Shown here one piece after another: positions 31,316 through 44,768 of a stretch of DNA of 64,000 bases (the stretch's first letter is position 1; every line of letters starts with the position of its first letter). The notes beneath the pieces are model-generated. The model was not told the DNA's origin and ran no database searches. It worked only from the letters and a program-made list of their open reading frames with translations. Origin of the DNA: Hemibagrus wyckioides. Lineage: Eukaryota; Chordata; Actinopteri; Siluriformes; Bagridae. The position numbers and the translations under genes are program-made. The stretch lies in contig NC_080718.1 of the NCBI RefSeq assembly GCF_019097595.1, positions 24,799,157 to 24,863,156 on the forward strand, read 5' to 3'.

Positions 31316-34300
31316 ACGTCTTTACCCTGTCTCAGACCTAGACCTTTGCCCCCTAGCCGTGTATGTGCCCTTCTAGCGTTTATTTTGCTGTATTAAAAGG
31401 GAGAATAGGGACTTTTAACACAATTTCTGGCTGATTTTCGTGAGGCTGTGTCCCTAACACTTTTGTCGTTTGTTCTGCTGAAACCAAAGCCGTTGTCATC
31501 GTCCTTTAAAATTAGGGTTGAAGTGGCACATCGAGTCAAACCAACAGCCTTATCTACACGCTCAGTGGGGCCATTTATTCGGAAACAGGGTCTTTAAAGC
31601 CACCAGCAAGGATACGACAAGACACTTGTGTTTATATTAGGGGTGGGACGATATGCAGTGTGCTGAGGTACAAAAAAAATGTATTAGTTTTTCCAGAACA
31701 AACATATCAGAGAAAAATTCAAATAAAACAATATTTCCACACCAACCAATCAGTTTACATCAATAATTTCCGGATCTTTCTGAAGTTTGTAGTTTAAAAA
31801 TCATTAATATTACTGTATAAGGTTTTCATATCAGGATTTTTTCCCCCACCCCTCGTTCAATAAAACATCACATTTCCATCAAATGATCTGCTTTAGTCAT
31901 TATAGAAAATCGTGATCTTGTATAATTATATCATTATAATTCTATTGTAAAATATTAGATTAGAAATTTAGATATTAAATTAGATATTTATTTACGTCAA
32001 ACATTTATTTATGTTCTTCAGAAATCTCATTTAAAATACAACGAACACAACTCTAATTTTCTCAACTTTTGTTTTACGTTTCCTTTATGTTATTAACCGT
32101 TAATTAACAGTGTTATTAAGTAACTGTTACTTAGTTGTAAATCCCTGATTGTGGCTTTAAAACACGAAATTGAAGGTGACCTGTGCTCCGTCCACATCCT
32201 GTAGGTTTAACTGCTCAAACACTTAAAAACTCAAAGATGACTTGGCTATTTTTTGGAAAATCTCCATTAGGGGTCACATGTTGAACAATGCACTATAGGG
32301 AGGCAACTCAGCTACACATAGCACAATAGAGGCTGATTTCTATATTAGGGTTTTATTTTGACGGGAAGGGACAGTTGTATGAGGAGTTCATTTGCGGTGC
32401 GGCTAAAACGAATCCTATTTTACCTCAAAATGGCCTTACGATGTTTCCGTTATATATAACGAGGGGTGACTGTTCCATAAAGACCACACATCTGATTCCT
32501 TATTCTAATACAAAATGCTGAGTGCGTGACGAGAGAGAGAGTGAGAGAAAAGTAGAGGGAAAGAGAAAAAGAGAGAGAAGAAGGGAGAGAGAGAGAGAGA
32601 AATAGTCCACCTGAAGTTCATGTGATGTTTACATTCAGTGTTGCCTCCAAGCTGAATTTGTTTGTGGGCTCGTTACATGTTCTTGTCTGTTCAGGTCTTA
32701 TATACGTGTACAAGCTACAGTTTAAGATCTCGATGTCGTCTTATTTATTAGCGTGTAACCAACAACGAGATTTATTCAGCACATCGTTTAGATCCTATAA
32801 CGACACGGAAAAAAAGACACAATTTAGCTCCTGGTTACGAACATGAGCCGTGTGCGTGGGCGTGTCCTTCCTTCAGGTGTGAAATCCGCCATGTTGGATA
32901 GTGACGAGAGATCGCATCATTTCATCAGCTTTCAGTTCGGTTCAACCGGAAACGCAGTGCTGTAGAGGATCTTGTTACAGTGCCTCTGGTTGATTAGATG
33001 ATATTCTGATTTCTATAGTGTATATAGTATATATCTATATTTTAGTACGCACATGTGAAGACGGTTATTAAAGATGTCTGCTGTTAGTCGTGCTACTTTA
33101 TTTCTGCTGATCTTTATATAAGGTGCATATATGCACATCATATTGAGGTTTATATGTATATTCATAAAAGCCATACAACTACTAGAAACTTTTCATCTTT
33201 AGCCGTTCCGTTATTTCCGCTCGTGTCCGATTCTGTCTTGATGATGGAAGGAGCTGTAAAGGTCCAGGAGGTCTGGAAAAGCAGAATATCTGTGATATGG
33301 TTATGCCTTAAAGAGCACATCTCTTAATCAGATCTGTAGTGTTAAAGCCGTGTGCGTGCAGCTCCGCCATGCACGCAGGCAATCCAAGCTAATGAGATAG
33401 AGCAGAGAACGTTATTCTAACCATCTCCAGATCTTTAAAAAAAAAAAAAAAAACACCGAAGCTGCTTTCTAGTGATTTTAGATTTAGCCTTCTATATTTG
33501 TATCAATAGTGTATGGTCACGCAGACATGTCAGTGCTGAATCTATGACACTTCTGTCTAAAAAATTTTACTAATATACTAAAAATACTAACCAGGATCAT
33601 CTGGCTTTGCCACACAGAGCTATCAAACTATCAAGATATATCCGTATCATAATATAGTGATATACAGCAATCCTCTCCGAGGCTGAAACCTCCATCACAC
33701 TCAAAGCCACCTTGCTAATTTCGAAATAGCCAAAATAGCCTTTATTTGTCACATATACATGACATGTCATATATATTCTTGGAGGTCATTTCCCAACAGA
33801 CCTGGGATTTATTTGCAAAAAATACAATAATCCCAGCTAAATGTGCCTCTGTAGATCTGTGGGTGCCTTTTTTTTATAAAGGATTTGGAATAAGGATAAA
33901 GATCCAAGCGTACACCAGGAAACGTACAGCTTAGAGGATACTAGGATTTCCTGTCTGCAGCTTATTTCAGGTGATTGGATTTGTCTCGAATAGTACAGTA
34001 AAATAAAAGAAAAGTACCGTATCTACCGTGTAATCTGGGTGTTTATTGTAATCTGTTATGCTAATCTTATATTAGGATTTTTGGGCAGTGATGTATTTGA
34101 GGTCAAACATGACGTATGTAAGCTACAGAGTGAGTTTCAATCATCTGTTTTATTTCAAGTTTCAATTAAAAAAATTTTTTTAACATAGTGCAAGTTTACA
34201 GCTTTTCCGGATTTAAGCTCAGAGACAGAGAAGAAACCGTCGCTTATGGATGTGTCATTAATCCTGGAAGGAGTTTATTCTGTTCACAAACACATCATCC

Positions 34301-34610
34301 CTCCAAGAATAAGGATTAAAAGTAGTGTTGTTTATTTTTCTTGTTCCGAGGTCACATGCGTATATGCCAATGTCAGTGTGTGCCTTTCTTCACGTGTCTT
34401 CTGTATGTGTGTGCGCGCACGTGTGTGTGTGTGTGTAAAAATATCTCCTCAAGGCCATGACAGTTTTGTATCCTGTAGATTTTCCTGTAGTCACAAATCA
34501 TAAGACTGTAAACATTATAGGGTGTATGTACGTAGTTGGGACTACAGGCAAAAATAAATAAATGTTGAAAAAATCGAGTCAATTTGTTGCGAGTGGTGTT
34601 TGAATAAACA
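31316..34610 (+). other. slc18a2: slc18a2 3' UTR candidate region
   Basis: Non-coding sequence after the stop. Possible polyadenylation signals on the + strand are AATAAA at 31722-31727 and 31859-31864, ATTAAA at 33067-33072 (followed by a T/G-rich stretch) and AATAAA at 34603-34608 (followed by GTGTGTT). Which is used cannot be decided. A head-only copy of the 30585-30862 repeat lies at 32430-32540, with a GA-rich tract to 32600. Confidence 0.4.
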
Positions 34611-35057
34611 GTGTGTTAAGAAGGATGGATGTAGTGCGTTTACCCGGCGCTCGGTCACAACAGGATGAGCATCTTTTAAATGCACGTGTCAACATGTCAA
34701 TGGTGGTTTCAATTCATTCGTGTACTAATAAATGATATTGATTTGAAAATAAACAGCACGATTTTCTTCAGGAAACAAGCCCAAGGCTGGAAGAATCCGA
34801 ATCGCTTCTGATGATAGAGCCATTTAACGTCGATCTCATTTATGGCCCAATATCCGCACGGCTCGCCATCTGCTCACAGATCGATCCGTGTTGATTTTGT
34901 TGTTCAGCATTCGAGGATGCGTTTAAATCTAGTCAATACGTCCGATTTGCTCAGAGATTTGCATGATGGCTGACAAAACAACTCATGAAGTTTTCAGTGA
35001 ACAGACTGATTACTGCATTGTTCGTACCGAAGCATGTCTAGAGTGAACATCACCATA
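34611..35057. other. intergenic between convergent genes
   Basis: No feature recognised. Confidence 0.35.
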
Positions 35058-35579
35058 CGTTGGAACCTCGGAATATGAATGCCCTCCCTTACGAATTTTC
35101 TTGGTGATAAGTGAAGTTGTGCGTACGTCCGGGAGCCTTTCAAAACGTTAGCGTCAGTGGAAAGCCAAGCGAAGTCAACCGAAGTCAGTTTACAAATTTC
35201 TTTTCAGTCAGTGAAAGCTGTTTGGAAAGACTCAACCCACGATACCAACGTTGCCTTCAGCATGCGTTCAAAAGCTAGGTGATTTTTCGGGTGTTTTTTT
35301 GTTGACAGATTGGTGGCGTGGGTGCTCTGTTCTATTTTTAGCCCAAGCTTGGTGGCACGACTTCCTGTGAGGAGCCTTGACATGGAATGCTTGGCTTGGG
35401 TCAGTTCTTTGTAAGCAGCCATACAGTTTACATACGCTTCATATTGGGAATATTGGTCATGGTTTTGGGTGGCTGGAACGGATTATCTGTCTTATGAGAC
35501 CATTTGTTTTACAAAACAAATGATTACCTTAAGAACTCGCCTCAAGAACCAATTAAATTCATATGCTGAGGTTCCACTG
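35058..35579. mobile_element. non-autonomous Tigger/pogo-like DNA element
   Basis: The termini are inverted and TA-flanked: CGTTGGAACCTCGGAATATG at 35058 and, on the other strand, CAGTGGAACCTCAGCATATG at 35579. These GGAACCTCG-type ends resemble pogo/Tigger elements. At 522 bp it is too short for a transposase. The interior minus-strand frame (35204-35422) has no recognisable domain. Confidence 0.65.
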
Positions 35580-36730
35580 TATGAGGAAAAAACCACCAGA
35601 GTTTTGCTGTTAAAGGAAAACAATGAGCAAGAAGTTCCTGTTAGCGTCGGTATTAATATTAGTAACAATATTAAATCTGATTCCGTAAGACTGACACTGG
35701 AGACTCCTTCCTTAAATGTTGCCTTTTTACAAAGAGCCTCACTATATCATGATGTAACACAAACCTTTGCGGTAAATGAACTTCTGACCAATCAGAATTC
35801 ACCATGAACACTGTCTTACAATCATTTTAGCACAGCCCGTTAGCATCCCTCATCATGCTAATTGGCTAGCACACCATTCCAGTAACAGACAGACAGACAG
35901 GCTGCTGTGACCAGGGGCAGAATAAATGGAGTCTAGTTTCATGTACGTGATTGAACCCAGGATAATGAGGTTATAGAATCATTTATCAAAACTGGTAACA
36001 TGGCTAGCATCCAATTAGCATTCTGATAATTAACAGCATCTAGCATTCTTTATTACGCTAATGCTAATGACCGGCTGCTAGCCACGCTGCCAGTTCTTTT
36101 GCATATATAAGAAACAGGACATAAAGAGCAAACTAATTTTTTTTTCTTTTTTAATAATTTATTTTGTATCTCAAGTGCATAAGCAAATATGATATGTCAG
36201 TGTGTAAAGTTCCTGCATCACGATACAAAGCTGTGCAGTACTTTAGCAGCTGTCCTTAAAACCACATTTAAAACATAAAAATCGTATTATTTTTTTTCCT
36301 TTTGTGTTTTAAAATCGGAAGCGAAGCCAACAACAATCATAACGAAAAATAAAACCACCGTACTGTGCAGTATCAGAGAGGGTTGGGGGTTTGCAGCGAC
36401 CATCTTTGTTCAGGCTATTTACAACAGCGCCAAGGTCCATGTTTATGCAGGAAGTTTAAATCAGTGTTGTTGTTTTTTCCCCCCTGTTCTGCATATCAAA
36501 TCCAATCTTTTTACATTTCATACTGAACCTATATTCGCAGGCAGAAGCATCCGGAAGCTTGCGTACCCACAAATCAGGTTTGAAGAAAACAGGCATGAAC
36601 AAGAAATCTGATTAAAACTGGCTGCTTAAGAAACATGACTCAGCTTCTGATGAGGACGACAGCTCTTGCAAAAATGTTTCACCACAATTAGCTTAGCCAA
36701 ACACGATCATCACCGTGAGGAACACTAAAG
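35580..36730. other. intergenic / possible pdzd8 3' UTR end
   Basis: Mostly unremarkable AT-rich DNA. A minus-strand AATAAA (TTTATT at 36158-36163) could be a pdzd8 polyadenylation signal, giving a 3' UTR of about 3.2 kb; this is speculative. Confidence 0.3.
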
Positions 36731-36733
36731 AGA

Positions 36734-36761
36734 ACTTGAGAGAGAGAGAGAGAGAGCCTCC

Positions 36762-36796
<35 letters not shown>

Positions 36797-36935
36797 AGCA
36801 TGGGGTCATTGTTACAGCCAATAGCTACGAGACACGAACAGAACCAAGAACGACGAAGCTTCCAGGAACGTTTTCCAGTGACACTTTAGCCCCAGGCTAA
36901 AACAGGGCACAGAGAGAGGAGAGGGAACAGGGAAA

Positions 36936-36969
<34 letters not shown>

Positions 36970-37189
36970 CGAGAGAGAGAGAGAGAGAAAGAGAGAGAAA
37001 GAGAGAGAGAGCGCGAGAGAGTGAGAGACACAAAGAGACAGAGACAGACAGAAGGACACAGAGAGAAAGAGAGACAGACAGAGAGACAAAAAGGAGGAGA
37101 GAGAGACAGAGACAGACAGAAGGATACAGAGAAAGAGAGAGACAGACAAACAGAAAGAGACAGAAAGAGACAGACAGAAGGATACAGAA

Positions 37190-37235
<46 letters not shown>
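36734..37235. repeat. (GA)n, (GT)n and long purine-rich tract
   Basis: GA run (36737-36756), GT run (36762-36793), then about 330 bp of GAGAGA/GACAGA purine-rich sequence (36908-37235). Reading frames in it are Arg/Glu or Ser/Leu artefacts. Confidence 0.92.
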
Positions 37236-37237
<2 letters not shown>

Positions 37238-39373
37238 AAAAATTCTCTCTTGTTTTTACTGATACTGTGATGGACCTATTGAGTGAAAGCCTACAGCAGA
37301 AAGGGTAAAAATGGCTGAAAGGGTAGAAGGACTGCCCTCTACATTACACTAACCTCTTTTAATCCCCACACACGTGTCCCCATCAGTCCTTGTGTGCTTC
37401 ATTTGTGTATTTAAAATGATATATCCATGAAGGTTTTCAATCCTCCAGTTCATCTTAAAATATTCTTCACTCATCTGAGGCGATTCTCTCACCTGCATCA
37501 GTTCATACAACATACATGTTTGGTGATTTGAGAAAACCCTGATGGATTACTTAGTTAATTTTCTTCCTAACATACTTTTTTAAAAAAACCCTAAATATAT
37601 TTTAAAATGATGTGGAAATTTTTGTTTGTTTTTATTTTTCTATTATTTTATGAAAGGTTTTCTCAGACCACCAGACATCTGTTCAAGTCACAAAAAGTGT
37701 TCAAGTGCCCTTGACTTAAAGCCACTAAAGTCATTTATCTGGAAGTTGTTGTTTTTTTATTTAAACAATAGGTGATGTGCACTAGTCTTTTAAGCATTTT
37801 GTGTAGTGTACCATAGCTATACTTTCTATGCTACGTCTTGAGGCTAGAGTGACACCTCCCTGGCCTCAGGAGTATGCCAATATTTACCGTACAGAATTGT
37901 AACATAGTTAAGTAAAAGAAAATAAAGACTCTGCTGTTAACACCTACAGCATTCGCCATCTCAGGCCTTCGGTGTGATTATTTTAGTGGGGTTCTTTTTC
38001 CTGAACGCTTCTATTGAAGCGTCTTCTATCTGTCTACTGAACTGAAGACCAAAGTCCTGTTTTAAATGAACCGCGAATGAATATTTTCTACAGTTCATTT
38101 GGAAGTACAGACATAATCGTAATCAATGATGTATGAAATCAACCTTTTAAAAAAAATTGAAGGCTCGCTAACTGAATGCTTGTCCAGTTAGCTAAACAGA
38201 TTTGAAAGAAATTTAAGCCTTGAAACTGTAAATATAAAAATCCAAATTCAACTCAAGGCCAACTCGTAATATTTGGTCAGTTTCGAATGCCTTTTTGTGG
38301 AAAAAAGTCTATCATTTTCATATTTTTTAAAGGTGCAAACAAACAAATTGTAGGGACGTCCTGAAAAGACACAAAGAAAAAAAAAATATTTCATCAAAAT
38401 ATATTATTACTTACAAGAAGATATCCAACATAACATGAAATAAAACAATGGTGAGTTGTCACATTTGTTTGGCATTAGAATTCAACAAAATTAGAATTCA
38501 TTAGAATTAAACAACGGAAAAAAAAAGAAAAAAAAAGCCATGGTCCCCACCAAAAAGGCATCATTACCTTTTTTTTCCCTATAACAAATCCCTTGCGATT
38601 TAATTTAACACAGATAGACGTATTAAAATGAAAAAAACAGATAAATAAATGATTTTTTTATAGAATAATTCCAAATAGAAATGTATTACAGTAAAAAAGT
38701 GCTCACATTGAGAGGACAATAATTAAAGAAAGAAAGAAAGAATACACCACCTGGGGGGTGGGTTTGGGGGCGGGGTTTGGGGGTGGAGCTCCACACTGAA
38801 CCGATATTAAGGTCTTAAATTCTAGTACTTGGCTAAATCCTACCGGTTAGAAGCAGACGGTCAAAAGCAAAAAGGTGCAAAGCACACACGAAAGCAGGCC
38901 ATCCTGGAATTCTTCAACCTTAAATATGACCAGTAACACTGATGCTACAAAATGGAGTCTCCCCTTTATAAAGAACCTATCGTGTTTTATTACTACACAA
39001 TGTGGTGCTTCCCCATTCAGCCAAGGCAGGAATGCTTGGTCTGACCTACATCAATATGGATAAATTCCAATACTGACCTAAAAGTTTGATTTTTTGAAAC
39101 ATTGCATTGATTCACGGTACTGACTGGACTGGGACCACAGTTAAGACAGGTTAAGGAAAAAAAAAAAAGGCAGATAAGAAAAAATCATCTGACCTCAAAA
39201 AATTCCCCAAATGAGAGAATTTTCATACATTTTCAGGTAAAATAACTTATTTTGCAAACCTCACATTCATAATCGATCCCAGTGCCAGACAGTCAACATA
39301 CAGTCCCCAGAAACCCTTACAATAAAATGGTGCGAGTCTCAAATCTTGTTTTGCTCTTCTTGTTTTGCGTTCT
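37236..39373 (-). other. pdzd8: pdzd8 3' UTR candidate region
   Basis: AT-rich sequence 3' of the pdzd8 stop, without repeats except short A runs and (GAAA)n near 38724-38740. No other gene seen. Confidence 0.4.
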
Positions 39374-41643
39374 CTAACGTGGTAATGCTTCCACACAGAT
39401 CTGTTCCTCGCTAATGTCATTTAGGCTCTGTACATCCACCGGGCTACAAACGTCACTGTCGTACACTTCGGCACCCATCAGGTCCTCCTCCAGAACCTCC
39501 ACTTTTGACTTTGGAAAGCCGTGCTGTTCGGATGGCGAGGTGCACTCCATGGACTCTAGGTCCTCTATGCCAGCACGGTAGTGGATCATCAGCAGAGTCA
39601 AAGCCTGAAGCCGTTCTCCTGACTTGGCCAGAGCTGAAGTGATCATGGTTTTGCGGCGCGCCTCGGTTGCTTCCCTCTCTTCAGATATCAGCGAGTTGTT
39701 GTGCTCCAGCTCTTGGTCAATCTCCTGCTGAAGCTTATCCAGCATCAGTTCCAACTTTTGTGATCGCTCATCTGTAGGGAGGCCACGATACAGATCACGC
39801 CCGATCTCCTTCACTGCAATAAACACGCTGTCATCTAAACCTCCCTCTTTGCGTGCCAGCTTTGTGCCACCACTTGTTCGTGGTTGTTTTGAAGGACTAG
39901 CCCCTGGGTAGGTCTCCGTGTCACTGCTCTCATTGTCTGAGGTGTTAGGCGTGTGTTTTGGGGAAGGTTCTGCCACTCCAGGTCCAACCTCTGCTGCCTG
40001 TTCTGCTATTCTGGCTTTAGGAACCTGCCTCAGGTTGAGCAGACGGGAGCTGGTGTTGATGATGTGCCGTGTGAGACCAGTGGTTGCTCGGTTGATGGTG
40101 GACTTCGCTTCAGGGTCTGCGCTTCGCCGGTCGGCAATCGCCAAACAGAAAGGATGCTCAGCGAGACATTTCTCCTGGCACTTCTTGTGACAGACGTAGG
40201 CACAGGTGATGCACTGTGATGCAGCCTTGGTCCAAACCTTCTTTTTACAGTAGTCGCACCAGGTGGGATTCTGAAACTGCGTGTCCTGGAAGTTGTGTCG
40301 AACCTCAAGCTGCATGGAGCTGTAATTTATATCATCCCGGGTTAGTGCCTGCACATGGTCCCTTTCTCTCACACGTTCATTTAGCTCTTCTTCTTGTATA
40401 CTCCCTTCCCTCTCAATAACTCCAGTAGGCATGTCCGAGTCTCCCTCTCCCAGGTAGGTGAAGTTTAGGGTGATGTCTCCGTAGCACAGCTTCTCGTTAA
40501 AGCCCTTGTGTGTGCTAAGACTACGAAGTGCAGTGCGACTGACGCTGGCCCTCGGTTCTGGGGCACACAAGCGGAAGGTGCTCTGGAATTCTGCAGATGA
40601 AATACACAAACATTCCAGGGCTATATGCTCCAAATGCAAGCTGACATGGCCCAAACATATAAGACTACCAAGTTTAAAGGGATCCTTGCACCAGAGTGCG
40701 ACATTAAGGTATTTATGGTTGCTTTCCACATCAAAGACTACAGAGGCCTTACTCCAACGCCCATATCTGTTGCGGAACATAGCCTCGGATGACTCCCAGA
40801 GTCCCTGCTCATCCATACTGTCTTTTATGCTAAATGTACTCTCACTGTTTTTGTCTTTGATCACATCTTGTTTACTGGTGATGGTGTTTGTTGGGAGTTC
40901 ATCATTTGACTCTACAGGTTTGTTTACAGGCTTTGTCTCAGGAGTTTTTGTGGGACTTCTCTCAGATACAGGTTTTTCCCCATTGCTTGCAGCTGGGGGA
41001 GATTTTTCTGGGGGTTTCTCTACTATAGAGTCTGTTCCTTCCATGTTTTGGGATTCACAGGATGTGGACGGTGATGTTACTTTTATATGGGGCCTAGGAG
41101 GGACAGGCGGGCGCACAGGTGGTGGAGGAGGGGGCACTGTTGGCCTCTGTGGTGGTTCAGATGATTCTGCACTCTTGAGTGGTGAGGGCTTTGGTGACTC
41201 TTTAGGTTGGGGTTTGAGCGGTGATTGAAGGCCAGCCAAGTTAAGCTTGCGATTGAGAATTGGTGAGATGGTACCCAGGGGCTTGGAGGCCAGATTGGCC
41301 ACAGTTTTTTTAGGGCTTTGGTTTACAGAGAGTAAAGTATCCTCTTTAGCTTCTGCAATGACTGGAACACTAGCTGATTTGGATTCCACTATCAGTTCCT
41401 CAAACTCTGAGTCATTGTCTTTGCCATCAGTTAGGTCCATGGTGGTAATATGGGCTGGGTCCTCCTCATAACCCCCAGCCACAGGGTATGTAGGTTCTTC
41501 CAGGGGACCCAGGGTGTCCTGAAGAGGTCCCAAGCCCATGGTAGGCACCTGGTGTCTGACTGGTCTTTCGTACCAAACGGTCACTCGATCTCCAGCTTGT
41601 TTTAGCAGCTTTGGCACTTGGACAGAGGATGTTACTTTGACTC
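39374..41643 (-). CDS. pdzd8: pdzd8 last coding exon
   Basis: It begins after the acceptor TTTTGTATAG (minus strand, AG at 41645-41644) by completing a Gly codon, GG|VKVTSSVQVPKLLKQAGDR, and stops with TAG at 39376-39374 after ICVEALPR. It contains the end of the PDZ domain, the linker, the C1 finger and the coiled coil. One very large 3' exon is also the mammalian arrangement. Confidence 0.94.
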
Positions 41644-42021
41644 CTATACAAAATGGGGAGAAAAAGAATGTTATTCTTTATAAAATTTGACCTTTACATC
41701 AGTGCTTCCTTACTGCAGTCAATAACAATCCAATTAATAAATACAGAAAACAATAATTTGCCTGTTCTACCATATACTAGCTCTCCGGCAGGGGCAGCTA
41801 AACAAAAATGAATTATTCACTCTCTACATGGAACAGTTTCTGACATTATCACACCAACCTCCAATTGCAATTAAGCGATCTCCTTTTTGCAGGTCAGCCT
41901 GTGCAGCAGGGGAGTTAGGAGTCACCGTCTCGATGCTTACATGCACCACGTCTCCTTCAGTTGCTGGAACGTGTCGGAACGTCATTCCCACACTACCATT
42001 CGGACCTTTAATGACCTCGGT
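39374..42021 (-). CDS. pdzd8: pdzd8, PDZ domain-containing protein 8, last two exons (5' part not found)
   Basis: ER membrane protein of contact sites with mitochondria and late endosomes; the family carries an SMP lipid-transfer domain, PDZ, C1 and coiled coil. Seen here are exon 42021-41859 and last exon 41643-39374, joined by a GT-AG intron (donor GGAG|GTTGGT, acceptor TTGTATAG|GAG), giving 810 C-terminal residues. In this fragment: residues 1-75, PDZ (SVGMTFRHVP...GDRLIAIGGVKV); about 180-240, proline-rich (VPPPPPPVRPPVPPRP); about 335-450, conserved block with WESSEAMFRNRYGRW and YLNVALWCKDPFKLGSLICL; about 504-554, C1 finger (HNF-X12-CDYC-X12-CITC-X4-HKKC-X2-KC-X6-C); about 655-680, GGLDDSVFIAVKEIGRDLYR; about 676-730, coiled coil. 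The order and spacing match human PDZD8 (about 1154 residues). The membrane anchor and SMP exons are missing from the readable part. Confidence 0.93.
41859..42021 (-). CDS. pdzd8: pdzd8 penultimate exon (PDZ domain)
   Basis: Minus strand: acceptor TTTCTGTCTCCTAG before 42021, phase 0. It encodes TEVIKGPNGSVGMTFRHV and continues to QADLQKGDRLIAIG, with donor GGAG|GTTGGT after 41859. 163 nt; phase 1 at its end matches the next exon. Confidence 0.92.
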
Positions 42022-44630
42022 CTAGGAGACAGAAAGCGAAGAGTTCGAATGTTAGAAGGTTCTATAGTTACATTCTTAACATAACACGTGTCCTATTCAT
42101 GATTCTGTTTTATGACACCAAAATTAACCAGGGATCTGAGCGGGATTGATAAATCTGCTTACATTCTTTTGCCAAAAATAAAAACTCATGGGTTGAGGTG
42201 ACAATGAAATTTTACACCTTAACCAATATATGAGCACGATAATTTAGTTTAATGAGAAATAGTTTAATGAGAAATTTCAGGAGACATTATTGACTGTGCT
42301 GAAAAGATTCAAAGTTGTGCCCATGTCTCTGGTTCACCAGTTTGTCCTTCCCTGGTTTGGACCACATTTGGTAGGTACTAACCACTGCATTTTGGGATCA
42401 ACCCCACAAGCCCTGCTGTTTTGGAGATCCCACTGACCCAGTCATCTAGCCATCAAAACTTCACCTGTTTCCTAATATATCCCACCCTTTGACAGGTGCC
42501 ACGGTAACAGAGATCAATCAATATTATTCACATAGTGGTTTTAATGTTATGGCTGATCGGTGTATATCTCTAATGTACATATGTGAAGCTCTACATACGT
42601 TCTAGTTGATATTAAGCCACATTTAGGGGTTTACAGTTTAAATAGTCATGGAAAAAAAATTAGTTTAATCACTCATTAGGCTAAATCTCAGGTCATAAGT
42701 ACATAAGTTTAAGTACAAAACATAAGTACAAAATTTTAATTTCCCTGGAGTAGTTTGCTACATGTTTCGCTATATTTTCTGTACGGTACAGGAGAGTATA
42801 ATCATAGGCTGCTTAACAGTTTAACTGGACCCCAACATCATTATCTCTGATATAAAAAAAAAAAAAGAGGATGATGAAGGTAAGTGTGATGATACGAATA
42901 TAATTCATAGATAATTCTGCCAACTAAAAAAAAAAAAAAGGAATCTGATCTGATGCATCTTCTTTGAATTGTGAACTGAATACAGAACTAAACTTGGAAG
43001 TGCTTTGCTCTCTACTGCTTGAGTACAAGATGACAGTTTTTGTTTTAAGACATCACAGCAAATCTAGATGACAGCCCCAGTTGTTGCAAACCCACGGGCG
43101 GGTGGACAAGTTTCTTTCTCTCCAACAGCAAATACTGAATAATAATCACGGTGGGAGGATCCAAGCTGTGAAAGGCACTCGCCACTCAGTCTTTTCCACC
43201 TCATACTGAACCTATCATGGCAATAAAACAATGAAGGCAGGAGTTTCAGAAAGGAGCTCTACAATTACAGCAAATCCTGTGTGGGCTTTAGGCACCATGT
43301 TTGTCAGAGAGTCCATGATGCACCTGCAGATATTCCTGCAAACCTGCTCTAAGCTTCAGAAGTCCCACATACGGTATACTCATGCCAAGCTGAATAACAA
43401 ACTCAGGTGGAGAAAAACATCCAACTTGTGCCAACTGAGAGTATTACACATCTACATCTGGTGCAACCATCATTTGTACACACTTTACCTAGAAAAAAAA
43501 TGAACAACCAGATCTATAATAAAACCTTAGATATTTTAAAATATTTGTCCGATTCTTCTACCACTTCCCTTCCCTGAACGCTCGTCCCTCTACCTTTGGT
43601 GGGTGCGTATAAAAACCCTTCCTTGATGCCTGCTTGGAGATGGATGACTGTAATTTTGTTGCTGTCATTTGTTATAATCTTGAGAAGGGCACTGATCACG
43701 TTAAACAGGGAATGAAAAACCAGGCAATCTATGCATGCTGGCAAGCAGCGAGAAGAACGGCCAGCCTCAGACGAATGACTGAAGGAACCCTTCTGAATTT
43801 TAGATTTTCCAAATGCAAGACATGAAAAAAGTTAGTGAGAGACATGTACGGTGTATACTATACATTTATACGTTTCTGTTCTAGGACACATGAAGCTCTG
43901 TCTCTAAATATTCCTCAGGGAAACTCACACCAAGAAAAACCTGGGAAAAATTTAAAACCTGTAAAACTTTTAATTGAAAAGCTGTTATTAAAAAAATAGG
44001 AAAGGAGGATCTATATATACACAGTATATATAGCTCTTATAGCTAGTTTTCATTTATCAGAACTTTCTATCTTTGGACTGGTCCTTCAACCCCATAGGTT
44101 CCTTCTCTAATGTCTAATGCTTGAGGACCTTGTGTTTCTCCACACTTTCCCTCAGCTCTTAATGCTGATGACTGAAATGTATACAAAGACTATCCAGGAT
44201 ATAATATTGTCCCAGTGAGCAGACACTTACATTTATTTCTTTGGTCAAAGCAACACATACTGTACGACCAGGATAGCAGCTAAATTTAGCTACTTGTTCC
44301 CAATAAAAAGACCAGTAAATCCATTAAAAGGAAAATAAGGGCTAGTAAAAGAGATCTCCTCTCATGCTAGACTGGATCGTTCTTGTTTTTACTATAAACT
44401 TCAATAAATAAATGAATAAATAAATTGGAAAAAATGTAAATAAAAAAATTTAAATAAACAAAATATAAATAAAAAATATAAATATACAAAAAATAAATAT
44501 ACAAAAAATAAATAAAAAATATAAATATACAAAATATAAATAAAAAAATATAATACAAAATATAAATAAAAGTTAAAATACAAAAATAAAAGTTAAAGGT
44601 TAAAAAAAGCCAATAATGGATGTGAGGTGA
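42022..44630. other. presumed pdzd8 intron, with a dispersed repeat at 42300-42562
   Basis: No further pdzd8 exon could be recognised. The block 42300-42562 ends in GTGGTTTTAATGTTATGGCT followed by GATCGG, the hallmark end of a common teleost dispersed repeat. AT-rich and A-run-rich sequence fills the rest. Confidence 0.5.
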
Positions 44631-44631
44631 T

Positions 44632-44686
44632 GAGGGAGGGAGGGAGGGAGGAAGGGATGGATGGATGGATGGACAGACAGACAGAG

Positions 44687-44758
<72 letters not shown>

Positions 44759-44768
44759 CAGACAGACA
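44632..44768. repeat. (GGGA)n (GGAT)n (GATA)n compound microsatellite
   Basis: GGGAG units pass into GGAT, GACA and about 18 GATA units. The A-rich stretch before it (44400-44600) is AAATAT/AAAT-rich. Confidence 0.93.

Noticed and set aside
40506..41228. 240-codon plus-strand frame
   Set aside because: Antisense to the pdzd8 last exon; its Gly-rich stretch mirrors the proline-rich linker.
44215..44285. Possible small minus-strand exon with GTAAGT donor near 44230
   Set aside because: The donor is good but the upstream frame (SWSYSMCCFDQRN) has no resemblance to pdzd8 and the acceptor is poor.
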